Source: SXNM01 sp964586155 (GTDB lineage Bacteria; Myxococcota_A; UBA9042). Taken from it: a stretch of 64,000 bases of DNA. The notes beneath the pieces are model-generated. The model saw only the letters and a list, made by a program, of their open reading frames with translations. It made no database searches and had not been told where the DNA came from. Where the stretch lies: contig CAZPHC010000024.1 of NCBI GenBank assembly GCA_964586155.1, positions 1-64,000 on the forward strand, in the 5' to 3' direction. Of this stretch, positions 40,739-50,200 are shown one piece after another (positions within the stretch are counted from its first letter, which is position 1; each line of letters begins with the position of its first letter). The position numbers were made by a program, and so were the translations under genes.

Positions 40739-42328
40739 ATGGCGCGTCGCTTCCTCTCGACGGTCGAGGTGTCGCGGAAGGCCGACCGCGCTCGGCGTCG
40801 GCTGGCGAAGATCGTCAGCCGCGGACCGACGTTGCACCTGCTGCAGTTGGTCGCCGAGGGCCTCGGCCACCCCTTCGCCGTGGTCAGCGTCGACGGGGCC
40901 GAGCTCTTCCGCAGCGAGGGCATGCCGGCAGCCGGGCAGGGCGGGCTGCTGAACGCGTCGGTCCGGCTCGGCCGCGACGTCGTCGGCGGCGTCCTGGCTC
41001 CCCAGGGGGCCGAGTCGATCGCCGGGCTGGTCGGCTGCCTCGCCGCGCTCGACCAGGACGAGCAGAACCTCGCGAGCGAGGCGCTGCTGCGCTACAAGGA
41101 GCTGAACCTGCTCTATGCGCTGACAGCCAAGCTCGCGCTGCGGCCGCGCACCACCGCCGAGGTCGCGCGCCTGCTCGTCGAAGAGGCGCAGACGCTGATC
41201 CGCGCCGACGAGCTCGACGTCTACCTGTTGGAGCAGCCTTCGGGCCTGCTGCGCTCGACGTTCCGGCCCCTGGCGACCGACGCTCCACCCGTGGTCGCGC
41301 GCGTCGTCAGCACCTCCAAGGCCGAGCTCCTGCTCGAAGACGGGCCGCTGCCCGGGACGGCCGAGGCGCTGCTCTGCGTGCCGATCAGCACCCAACGCCA
41401 GACCGTCGGCGTGCTGCTCGCCAGCAACAAGCGCGGCCACCCCTACTCGTCCGAGGATCTCAAGCTCGCGACCGCCTTGACCATGGTCGGCGCGATGGCG
41501 ATCGAGAACGCGCGCTTCAGCGAGGCTGCGCGTCGCTTCGTGCCCACCGAGCTGCTCGACCTGCTCGGCCGCCGCACGCTGCCGGAGCTCGCGCTCGGCG
41601 ATCAGATCGAGCAGATCATGACGGTGTTGTTCTGCGATATTCGTGGCTTCACCACGCTGGTCGAGCGCCTGACGCCGGCCGAGGCGTTCTCGTTCGTCAA
41701 CCGCTTCCTGGCCTTCGTCGGGCCGGTCGTGCGGCATCACGGTGGGTTCGTCGACAAATATCTCGGCGACGCGGTCATGGCCATCTTCCCCCATGACGCC
41801 GCCAGCGCGATCGCGGCGGGGGTGGCCATCCAGCGCGCCGTGGTCCGCTTCAGCGCCGCCGAACAGGCACGGGGCGGCGCCGGCATCGGCGTCGGCGTCG
41901 GCATCCATCGCGGCTTGCTGCGGCTGGGCGTCATCGGCGAGGCCGAGCGCTGGAGCGGCACGGTCATCGCCGACGCGGTCAATGTCGCCGCGCGGCTCGA
42001 AGCGATGACCAGGTCGTTCGACGCCGACATCCTGGTGTCCGAGGCGGTGCTCGAGGGCATCGCCGAGCGCGGTCGTTTCGGCCACCGTCGCCTCGGCACG
42101 GTCCACGTCAAGGGCAAGCTCGAGCCCGTCTCGATCTACGAGGTCTTCGACGCGGACCCCGAGCCGTCGCGGCAGATGAAGACGACGACCCGGAGCAGCT
42201 TCGACGGCGCGGTGGCCAGCATGGTGGCCGGCGACGTCGAGGCCGCACGCGCCGCGCTGCGCACCCACATCGAGGCCCATCCCGAGGATGTCGTCGCGCA
42301 GCGCTGCCTGGAGCGCTGGTCGCGCTGA
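40739..42328 (+). CDS. GAF-domain class III adenylate/guanylate cyclase
   Basis: A 529-residue cytoplasmic cyclase. After an N-terminal regulatory segment, a GAF domain spans about residues 110-255 (LLYALTAKLALRPRTTAE and then LLCVPISTQRQTVGVLLASN). The catalytic domain follows, with both metal-binding aspartates: Asp300 in VLFCDIRGFTTL and Asp344 in DKYLGDAVMAIF. It also has the transition-state Asn/Arg pair in DAVNVAARLEAMT. A Lys in VDKYLGD fits adenylate rather than guanylate cyclase, though substrate choice by eye is uncertain. A short helical tail resembles one TPR unit. It is the third gene of the kinase operon and probably makes the cyclic nucleotide output of this pathway. Confidence 0.92.
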   Translation: MARRFLSTVEVSRKADRARRRLAKIVSRGPTLHLLQLVAEGLGHPFAVVSVDGAELFRSEGMPAAGQGGLLNASVRLGRDVVGGVLAPQGAESIAGLVGCLAALDQDEQNLASEALLRYKELNLLYALTAKLALRPRTTAEVARLLVEEAQTLIRADELDVYLLEQPSGLLRSTFRPLATDAPPVVARVVSTSKAELLLEDGPLPGTAEALLCVPISTQRQTVGVLLASNKRGHPYSSEDLKLATALTMVGAMAIENARFSEAARRFVPTELLDLLGRRTLPELALGDQIEQIMTVLFCDIRGFTTLVERLTPAEAFSFVNRFLAFVGPVVRHHGGFVDKYLGDAVMAIFPHDAASAIAAGVAIQRAVVRFSAAEQARGGAGIGVGVGIHRGLLRLGVIGEAERWSGTVIADAVNVAARLEAMTRSFDADILVSEAVLEGIAERGRFGHRRLGTVHVKGKLEPVSIYEVFDADPEPSRQMKTTTRSSFDGAVASMVAGDVEAARAALRTHIEAHPEDVVAQRCLERWSR

Positions 42329-42369
42329 AGCGCTGCAGCGGCCTGCGGGTCGAGGCGAGGGGAGCAATC

Positions 42370-45300
42370 GTGGGGGCACGCACAACGCCACGACCCTGGC
42401 CCGGGTTCCAAGCCGCGCTGGCTTGCAGCTGGCTCGCGGTCGCTGCGGCCTGCGGGCGTGCTCCGCAGCCCTCCGACGACGCCCCGGCCGACAGCGCCGC
42501 CGTGGCGGGCTTCGACGCGACGGTGCCGGGCGACGCCTCGGCCGGCGGCGGCGACGCCGCGGCCCACGCGGACACCGCACCTGGCGCCGACGGCGCCCAC
42601 GAAGCCGACGTCAACGGCGCTGACGGCCTCGAGGACGCCGCCGCCGCGGATACGTCGTCGGCCGACACCTCCCCCGACGACGTCGCCGCCGAGGATGCGT
42701 CGGCGGAGGACGCCGCGACTGGGGACGCCGCGACTGGGGACGCCGGCGCCGGGCCCCTGACCGCGGTCGTCAGCGTCGGCGGCGACACGGTCCAGATCGC
42801 GGCCAAGATCCTGCCGGACGGGCGTCGCAGCTACACGCTGCACACGACCCATCCCCTGCGCGACGGCGTGCCCGTCGACGGGACCCGGACCTTCACCGAG
42901 GCCGCAGGTGCAGCCCGCTTGCGCTCGCCGAGCCTGGCACTGGACGCCTTCTACGCCCTCGCCCAGCACGAGCGGGCGCTGGCCTCTGTCGCCTCGCTGC
43001 ACGACGGCGCGTGGAACGGCGGCGCGGCCATCCCGTGTGCCTGCTTCCAGACCGGCGAGTCGTGGACTTTCGCTTGGACCCGCGACAGCGGCTACGCGAT
43101 CGAGCTCGGCCTCGCGCGCCACGACGCCACGCGGGCCCGCGAGACGCTGCGCTTCTTGCTGGCGACGCCCAAGGCCGGCGGGACCAAGCGGATCCTGCAG
43201 GACACCGGCACCGGCGGCAGCTGGCCCATCTCGACCGACCGCCTGGTCTGGGCGCTGGGCGCGCGCGCCGTGCTGTGGGCCCTGGGCCCCACCGAGCGCA
43301 AGGCCTGGGCCACCGAGCTCGAGCCCGTGCTCGCCGCCACGTTGCAGGACGACCTCGAGGTCGCGTTCGACCCGGCCGTCGGGCTGCTGCGCGGCGAGAC
43401 GTCGTTCCTCGATTGGCGCGAGCAGAGCTACCCGGCCTGGGTCGCGAACCGACCCAGCGCCATCGGGCGCAGCTTCGCGCTGTCGACCAACGTCGCCTGG
43501 CTGCGAGGTTGGCGCTTGTTGGCCGAGGCGCGCGCGCTGCTCGGCGACGTCGCCGGGGCCGCGACCGCGCAGAAGCAAGCCGACGCGGTCGCTGCGGCCA
43601 TCGCCAAGGCCTGGCTCTCGGCTGGGGCCCTCGCCAGCGCGGGTGTGCCGCATCCGGTGCTGCCGGGCGACAGCGCCAGCGGCGGCGGACGCCTGCTGCC
43701 CGGCTGGTGGGCCGTCGGAACCGACGCCGCGCCGGCGACCCGCGCCGACGCCCTGGCCACGGCCCTCGCCGCAGAGGCGGGCCTGCTCTCGCTCGAGCAG
43801 GCGCGGACCATGCTGGCGCGCTGGAGTTGGTCGTTCGCCGCCGGGCCCGAGGTCATCACGCCGGGGGTCGCCGGCCTGCCGATCTACCACAACCGCGCGG
43901 CGTGGCCCTTCGTCACCGGCTACGTCGCGCGCGCCGGCGCGCTCGCCCGTGCGCCGTCGGTCGTCCATCGCGCCGCAGACGCGTTGCTGCGCGTGGCCTT
44001 GCTGAACCTGTCGAACATGGAGAACGTCGCCTTCCCGAGCGGCGCGAACTGGCTCGACGAGGGCGCCACCTCGGGCCCCGTCGTCAACTCGCGACGGCAG
44101 CTTTGGTCGGTCGGCGCCGCGCTCGGCCTGGTCGACGCCGTGCTGGTCGGCGTCCAGGACAGCGATCCGGGCGAGGTCGGTGCTGACGGCGCCGCGTTGC
44201 GGCTGCGGCCCACCCTGCCGCGGGCCTGGCTGGCGACGTGGATGCCGCAAGGCGGGTCGTTGCAGCTGCTCGGCTTGCCCTGGCGTGGCGTGACGCTCGA
44301 CGTGACGCTGCACCTGCCGCCGTTCGCCGCCCAGCCCACGGTGCCGCCCGGCGCGGCGCAGGCGGGCGCGCTCGCCGTGTCCGCGGTGCTGGTCGCCGGC
44401 GCGCCCGTGCCGAGCACGGCGCATGGCGCGGTCGTCTCCGAGGCGGCGTTGCTCGCGGCCGCCGGGGCGACGGGCATCGCCGCGCTCGACGTCAGCTTCG
44501 CCGACGCTCCGGTCGACGCCGACGCCCCCGACGTCATCGCGGTCGACAGCGCCGCCGCAGGTCCGCTCGGCGGCACCACGCTCGCGCCTGCCGCGCCGAC
44601 GCCCGCGCCGATGCAGGGAAGCGCCAAGCAGCCGGGACCCGAAGCCGGCTTCGGCCTGACGCTGCCGTGGCTGGCCGCGGGGGTCGACGCCGCGTCGATC
44701 TCCGTGCAGGTTCGGCCGCCGAAGGTCGCGCCGGGCGCAGGCCCCGGGGCACCGGACGCGTCGACGGCCTGGCAGGACTGCGCGCCGCCCGCCGGCGCCG
44801 GCGGCTCCGGCGGGGCGTGCGTCGCCTCGAGCGCCGCCGATCCTGCGACGACGACGCATTGTTGGACCTTCGCCCGCCGCTTCGGCGCCGACGATCCGCG
44901 CCTGGGCCCGAGCTCTGCGCCGCTCTGCGCCTTCGGTCCTGCCGAGACGCGTCGGCTGGTGCTGCCGGCGCACGCGCTCGCTGGCGGCGACGAGGCCTTC
45001 GCGACCGCGGGCGAGGCGCATCGCGTCGCCTGGGGGCCGTCCGGCTCCTCGCTGCAGGTCGACGCGCTCCTGCCGCGCCACAGCGGGCCGCATCGCCTGG
45101 CCCTGCGCTACCGCAACGAGCGACCGGTGCAGACCGGCTACGGCGCCGGCAGCGCCATCGTCGTGGTCGAGCGCGTCCGCGACGCCGCCGTCCTCGCCAA
45201 GGGGGCCGTCGCCATGGGCCAGACCGGGGCCAACCAGGGTTTCGTCGTCAGCACGCCGCTGCTGGGCCTGCCGCTGGAGCACGACGAGGCGATCCGCGTC

Positions 45301-46170
45301 CGCGTCCTGCGCCCGGCGCTGCCGTCGATGAGCGCGCTCGATCGGGCCGCGCTCTACGATGGGCCCGGCGGCAAGGAGGTCGGCGCGGCCTGGGTCGCGT
45401 CGGTGGACCTCGCGGGCGTCGAGCTCGTCAGCGAGACGGTGCTCGCGACGGCGCCGCTGCCCGCGCTCGCCTTCGACGGCAAGGACGACTTCGACAAGAC
45501 ACCGACCAAGAGCCGCCTGACCCCGGGCATCACGCTGCAGCCCTGGGAGCGCGTGTCGCTGAGCTGGGACGAGCGCTGGCTGCACGGCGTCATCGTCAGC
45601 CAGGGGTTCGAAGATCCGGCCCGCGCCTATGTGCTCTACCTGGAGCTGGTCGACGCGCCCGCGGTCGGCCAGGCCGTGCCGCCGCCGACGCAGACGGGTC
45701 TCGGCATGACCTACCTCGGCTTGACGCCGAAGCTCGCGTTCGCGCCGCAGATCGCGATCGGCGTCCGCCGGAGCTGCGATCTGGGCGACGGCTACGGGCC
45801 GTGGTGCGGGGTCTTCGCCGCGCCGGCCCCCTCGGCCGCGCCGGGGGCTGCGTGGTCGCAGCGCTTGCGGCTGCAGCCCGGCGTCGATGTCGGCGGCGCG
45901 GGCGTCTTCGTCGCCGCCGACGCCCATACCGTCGCGTTCCGCGTGCCTCGCGCCGCGCTCGGCGCCAAGGCGCTGGCCGTCCAGCCGGGCGCGCCGGCGG
46001 CGGCGCCGGCCGTGCTGCGTGTCACGGGCCACCTCGTCCACGGCGGCGCCGGCCAGGAGTGGAAGGACGTCGTGCCCGCGTTCGCCATGCCTTGGACCAA
46101 CGCCGCGACCGGCTACCTGCTCGTGCCGCTCGGCGGCGACGGCGACGCCGCTTCCTGGCAGGCCTTCTGA
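42370..46170 (+). CDS. exported six-hairpin glycosidase-like lipoprotein
   Basis: A 1266-residue lipoprotein starting at a GTG with AGGGGAG upstream. The lipobox Cys is Cys28 (VAAAC). An Ala/Asp-rich linker (about 33-130) follows, then an (alpha/alpha)6-barrel region (about 135-680). Its motifs resemble GH63/GH15-type enzymes: TFAWTRDSGYAIELGLARHD, FLDWREQSYPAW, YHNRAAWPFVTGY and ANWLDEGATSGP. The Asp and Glu in these segments are candidate catalytic acids, but I cannot fix the family or substrate. A middle all-beta region follows. The last 200 residues (FDGKDDFDKTPTKS, VSLSWDERWLHGVIV) resemble a CBM9/DOMON-type sugar- or heme-binding module. It is likely an outer-surface polysaccharide degrader. 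Confidence 0.8.
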   Translation: MGARTTPRPWPGFQAALACSWLAVAAACGRAPQPSDDAPADSAAVAGFDATVPGDASAGGGDAAAHADTAPGADGAHEADVNGADGLEDAAAADTSSADTSPDDVAAEDASAEDAATGDAATGDAGAGPLTAVVSVGGDTVQIAAKILPDGRRSYTLHTTHPLRDGVPVDGTRTFTEAAGAARLRSPSLALDAFYALAQHERALASVASLHDGAWNGGAAIPCACFQTGESWTFAWTRDSGYAIELGLARHDATRARETLRFLLATPKAGGTKRILQDTGTGGSWPISTDRLVWALGARAVLWALGPTERKAWATELEPVLAATLQDDLEVAFDPAVGLLRGETSFLDWREQSYPAWVANRPSAIGRSFALSTNVAWLRGWRLLAEARALLGDVAGAATAQKQADAVAAAIAKAWLSAGALASAGVPHPVLPGDSASGGGRLLPGWWAVGTDAAPATRADALATALAAEAGLLSLEQARTMLARWSWSFAAGPEVITPGVAGLPIYHNRAAWPFVTGYVARAGALARAPSVVHRAADALLRVALLNLSNMENVAFPSGANWLDEGATSGPVVNSRRQLWSVGAALGLVDAVLVGVQDSDPGEVGADGAALRLRPTLPRAWLATWMPQGGSLQLLGLPWRGVTLDVTLHLPPFAAQPTVPPGAAQAGALAVSAVLVAGAPVPSTAHGAVVSEAALLAAAGATGIAALDVSFADAPVDADAPDVIAVDSAAAGPLGGTTLAPAAPTPAPMQGSAKQPGPEAGFGLTLPWLAAGVDAASISVQVRPPKVAPGAGPGAPDASTAWQDCAPPAGAGGSGGACVASSAADPATTTHCWTFARRFGADDPRLGPSSAPLCAFGPAETRRLVLPAHALAGGDEAFATAGEAHRVAWGPSGSSLQVDALLPRHSGPHRLALRYRNERPVQTGYGAGSAIVVVERVRDAAVLAKGAVAMGQTGANQGFVVSTPLLGLPLEHDEAIRVRVLRPALPSMSALDRAALYDGPGGKEVGAAWVASVDLAGVELVSETVLATAPLPALAFDGKDDFDKTPTKSRLTPGITLQPWERVSLSWDERWLHGVIVSQGFEDPARAYVLYLELVDAPAVGQAVPPPTQTGLGMTYLGLTPKLAFAPQIAIGVRRSCDLGDGYGPWCGVFAAPAPSAAPGAAWSQRLRLQPGVDVGGAGVFVAADAHTVAFRVPRAALGAKALAVQPGAPAAAPAVLRVTGHLVHGGAGQEWKDVVPAFAMPWTNAATGYLLVPLGGDGDAASWQAF

Positions 46171-46221
46171 CCCACGACCGCACCAGGTTCCCGCCCTCGT
46201 CGGATCGCCGAGGTCGCTGCG

Positions 46222-47043
46222 TCAGGCGCCGCGCAGGATGATCCCGCCCGCCACCACGAGCAGCGTGGCCGCGATCCGCCGCCAGCCGATCGGCTCGCCG
46301 AAGAGCCAGACGCCGATCCAGGTCGCGAAGATCACGCTCGTCTCGCGCAAGGCCGCCACGGTCGCGATCGGCGCCCGCGACATCGCCCAGAGCGCGAGGC
46401 CGTAGGCGATCACCGAGGCGACGCCGCCGATCAGCGCCGTCCGCGCTTCGCGCCGCAGCGACGCGCGTAACGTCGCCGCGCCCCGTCGCCACGCGACGAC
46501 GGCCACGAGCACCGAGCCCTGCAGCGCGCTATGCCAGAGCACGTACGAGACCGGGTGCAGCGAGGCGCGCGAGCCCAGGCCGTCGAGCAGGGTGTAGGTC
46601 GCGGTGCAGCACGCCGCCGCGGCCGCGAACGCCAGCGCGTGGCCCGACTGCGGCCGCGTGCGCAGCAGCGTCAGCAGCCCGAGGCTGACCAGGGCGACGC
46701 CGACCATGGCCTGGCGGCTCATCGTATCGCCGGTGACGTCGGCGAGCAGCGTGGTGCCCACGATCGCGACCAGCATCGGCGGCAGGCCACGCATCAGGGC
46801 GTAGAGCGTGCCGAGTTCGCCGCGCTTGTAGGCGCCGGCCAGCGCGACCTGGTAGGGGATGTGCACGCAGATCGACGCGGCGATCCACGGCCAGGCGTCG
46901 GGATGCGGCAGCGGCAGCCAGGGCAGGGTGACCACGGCGATCGCGACCGAACCGGCGGCCAGGCCCGCGACCCCGAGCAGCGGGTCCGCCTGGCGCTTGA
47001 GCGCGGCGTTCCAGCCGGCGTGCAGCAGCGCGGCGCAGAGCAC
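46222..47043 (-). CDS. EamA/DMT-family transporter
   Basis: A 273-residue inner-membrane protein with ten predicted helices in two similar halves, the layout of the drug/metabolite transporter superfamily. The N-terminal ALLHAGWNAALKR and the helix-5 region YALMRGLPPMLVAIVGT match EamA-type members, which export amino acids or other small metabolites. The GTG at 47043 gives a slightly short first helix. The reading frame continues upstream as LAIDALATTA, but no start codon other than a CTG is found there. It is convergent with the glycosidase gene. The substrate cannot be told. Confidence 0.8.
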   Translation of the reverse strand: MLCAALLHAGWNAALKRQADPLLGVAGLAAGSVAIAVVTLPWLPLPHPDAWPWIAASICVHIPYQVALAGAYKRGELGTLYALMRGLPPMLVAIVGTTLLADVTGDTMSRQAMVGVALVSLGLLTLLRTRPQSGHALAFAAAAACCTATYTLLDGLGSRASLHPVSYVLWHSALQGSVLVAVVAWRRGAATLRASLRREARTALIGGVASVIAYGLALWAMSRAPIATVAALRETSVIFATWIGVWLFGEPIGWRRIAATLLVVAGGIILRGA

Positions 47044-47243
47044 GGCGGTGGTGGCGAGCGCGTCGATGGCCAGGCTCCCGTCGCAACAGCGTCGTGCCCA
47101 GGCCGCACGCGCGGCGCCATCATGCGCGCGCGCGGGGATTTCGCCAGTGGGGGGCCGCGGCCGACAAAAAGGCGCGTCGAATGACTGGAAGGTCCAGGCC
47201 CGGACCGGCTATGGTGTCGCATCGTGCCGAAGGGATTGGGGGG

Positions 47244-50200
47244 ATGCAGATGGTCAAGGCAGGTCTCGGGTCGCGGCGCCACGCTGTGCGGCCCACAACG
47301 TTCGTCGTCTCGATGCTGGTCGTCCTCGGCCTGGCCCTCGCCGGGTGCGAGGAGGACAGCGCGTCGGCCCCGCAGGACGCAGCGAGCGACGTCCTGAGCT
47401 CGGACACGACCGCGCCGCAATGCAAATCCGACGCCGAGTGCCCGGTCTCGACCACCGCCTGCCAGATCGCCGCCTGCAGCGTGACCGGCACCTGCGGCCT
47501 CGTCGATGCGCCCGACGGCAAGGCCTGCGACGATGGCGACGCCTGCACGGTCGACACGAGCTGCGCCGCTGGCGTCTGTGTCGGCACCTCGAGCTGCGAA
47601 TGCACGGTGGACGCCGACTGCACCCCGCTCGAGGACGGTGACGCCTGCAACGGCACGCTCTACTGCGACCTGAGCGGCGCCAAGCCCGCGTGCAAGGTCA
47701 ATCCGTCGACCGTCGTCAGCTGCGACGACAGCGCAGACACCGCCTGCACCAGCAACGTCTGCCAGAAGGCCACCGGCAGCTGCGCGATGACGGCCAAGGC
47801 CGACGGCACCGCCTGCGACGACGGCAACGACTGCACCGGCCCCGACGCCTGCGCCTCGGGCGCCTGCGGCGGCGCGCCGACCTGCGCCTGCCAGGTCGAT
47901 GACGACTGCAAGGCCTCGGACGACGGCAACCCCTGCAACGGCACGCTCTACTGCGACACCTCGGGCGCCAAGCCCGCGTGCAAGGTCAACCCGGCGACGA
48001 TCGTCGCCTGCACCAGCGCCGAGGACACCGCCTGCTTCGCCTCGCAATGCCAGCCCAAGGACGGCAGCTGCAAGATGGGCCCGATGCCCGACACGACGAC
48101 CTGCGACCTCGACGGCTCGGTCTGCTCGCTCGACCACTGCGCCGGCGGCGCCTGCGTGCCCGGTCCGCTCGACGCGCCGTGCAACTGCAAGGTCGACGCG
48201 GACTGCGTGCCCTTCGACGACGGAAACTTCTGCAACGGCGTGCTGTTCTGTAACATCGCCAGCGGCTTCTGCGAGCTGAACCCCGCGACCAAGGTCGCCT
48301 GCCCGACCGCGAGCGACACCACCTGCCTGCGCAACGAATGCGCGCCCAAGACCGGCCTGTGCAAGATGACGCCGCAGCCCGAGGGCATGGCCTGCGACGA
48401 CGGCTGGGATTGCACCAAGGCCGAGGTCTGCACCGCCGGCGTCTGCAAGGCCGCGACCGATTCGTGCGTCTGCCAGTCGACCGCGGATTGTGCCCAATAC
48501 GAGGCCGCCAACGGCTGCGCCAAGCTCTACTGCAACAAGCCCGCGGGCGTGTGCAAGGCCAACCCGGCGACCATCACCTTCTGCCAGCAGACCGGAGATC
48601 CGGCCTGCAGCGTCACCGCGTGCAACAAGACCACGGGTGCCTGCGAGGTCGTGGCCAAGAACGAGGGTGGTCCCTGCGAGGCCGACGGCAGCTGGTGCAC
48701 CAGCCTCGACACCTGCGTCGGTGGCGCGTGCAAGGCCGCCAGCAGCAAGTGCCCGTGCAAGGCCGACAAGGATTGCGCCGCCTTCGATGACAACAACCCA
48801 TGCAACGGCACGCTCTTCTGCGACCTGCCGACGGGCTCGTGCCTGGTCAATCCGGCGACCAAGGTCAGCTGCGACGGCGAGGGCGAGGGCCAGTGCAAGC
48901 CGCTGCAATGCGATCCCAAGGACGGCGCCTGCAAGGCCCTGCCGCTGCCCGATGGCGCCACCTGCGACACCGATAGCTTCGTGTGCACCACCGAAGCCTG
49001 CAGCGCCGGCGCGTGCAAGCTCGTCGACGAGAGCTGCCTGTGCTGGGACGACAGCGACTGCGCGCCCTTCGACGACGGCAACGCCTGCAACGGCACGCTC
49101 TACTGCAACAAGAACGGCGGCCCGCCCTTCTGCGAGGTCAACCCGGCGACGATCCCGAGCTGCCCGGCCCCGCTGCCTGGCGCGTGCACCGTCTCGGTCT
49201 GCGATCCCAGCGCCGGCGGCTGCGTGGCCAAGCCCGGCAACGAGGGCGGCACCTGCCAGGACGGCGACATCTGCACCAAGGACGACGCCTGCGCCGGCGG
49301 CACCTGCGCGGGCCTGCCGGTCGACGTCGCGACCCTGTGCGACGACAACAACCCCTGCACCGACGAGGCCTGCCTCAAGGGCAAGGGTTGCGTCCACACC
49401 GGCAACAGCGCGGCGTGCGACGACGGCGACGCCTGCACCACGGGCGACGCCTGCAGCGCCAGCACTTGCGTCACGACGCCGATCGACTGCGACGACAACA
49501 ACCCCTGCACCACCGACAGCTGCGACGCCAAGACCGGCTGCGTCCACACCCCCGCCACCGGCACCCCCTGCGACGACGGCGACGTCTGCACGGCGGGCGA
49601 CGTCTGCGCGTCGGACGCCGGCTGCAAGCCCAACGGCCCGACCTCGTGCGACGACAACAACGTCTGCACCACCGACAGCTGCGTCGCCGGGCAGGGCTGC
49701 CAGAACCAGAACAACCTCAAGCCCTGCGACGACGGCGACGCCTGCACCGACGGCGACATCTGCGCCAAGGGCAAGTGCTCGCCGGGCAGCCCCAAGACCT
49801 GCAACGACAGCGATCCCTGCACCGACGACGCCTGCGATCCGAGCAAGGGCTGCACGATCACGCCCAACAAGGCCCCGTGCACCGACGGCAGCGCCTGCAC
49901 CACCGGCGACGCCTGCGACGCCGGCAGCTGCAAGCCCGGGACGCCCGTGGTCTGCGACGACGGCAACCTCTGCACCAAGGACCTCTGCGAGGCGGCGAGC
50001 GGCTGCGTCAACGCGCCGAGCTCCGGCAGCTGCGACGACGGCGACGCCTGCACCAAGGGCGACGCTTGTGACGCTGGCTCCTGCAAGGCCGGCAGCAAGG
50101 TCACCTGCGACGACGGCGAGCCCTGCACCCAGGACCTCTGCGACGCCAAGGCCGGCTGCATCACCATCGACGCGGCCGACGGCTCGCCCTGTCGCGACGC

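Noticed and set aside
42136..46041. A 1301-residue minus-strand frame over the glycosidase gene
   Set aside because: It is Arg/Gly/Ala-biased with no recognisable motif. The plus strand has a lipoprotein signal and glycosidase motifs.
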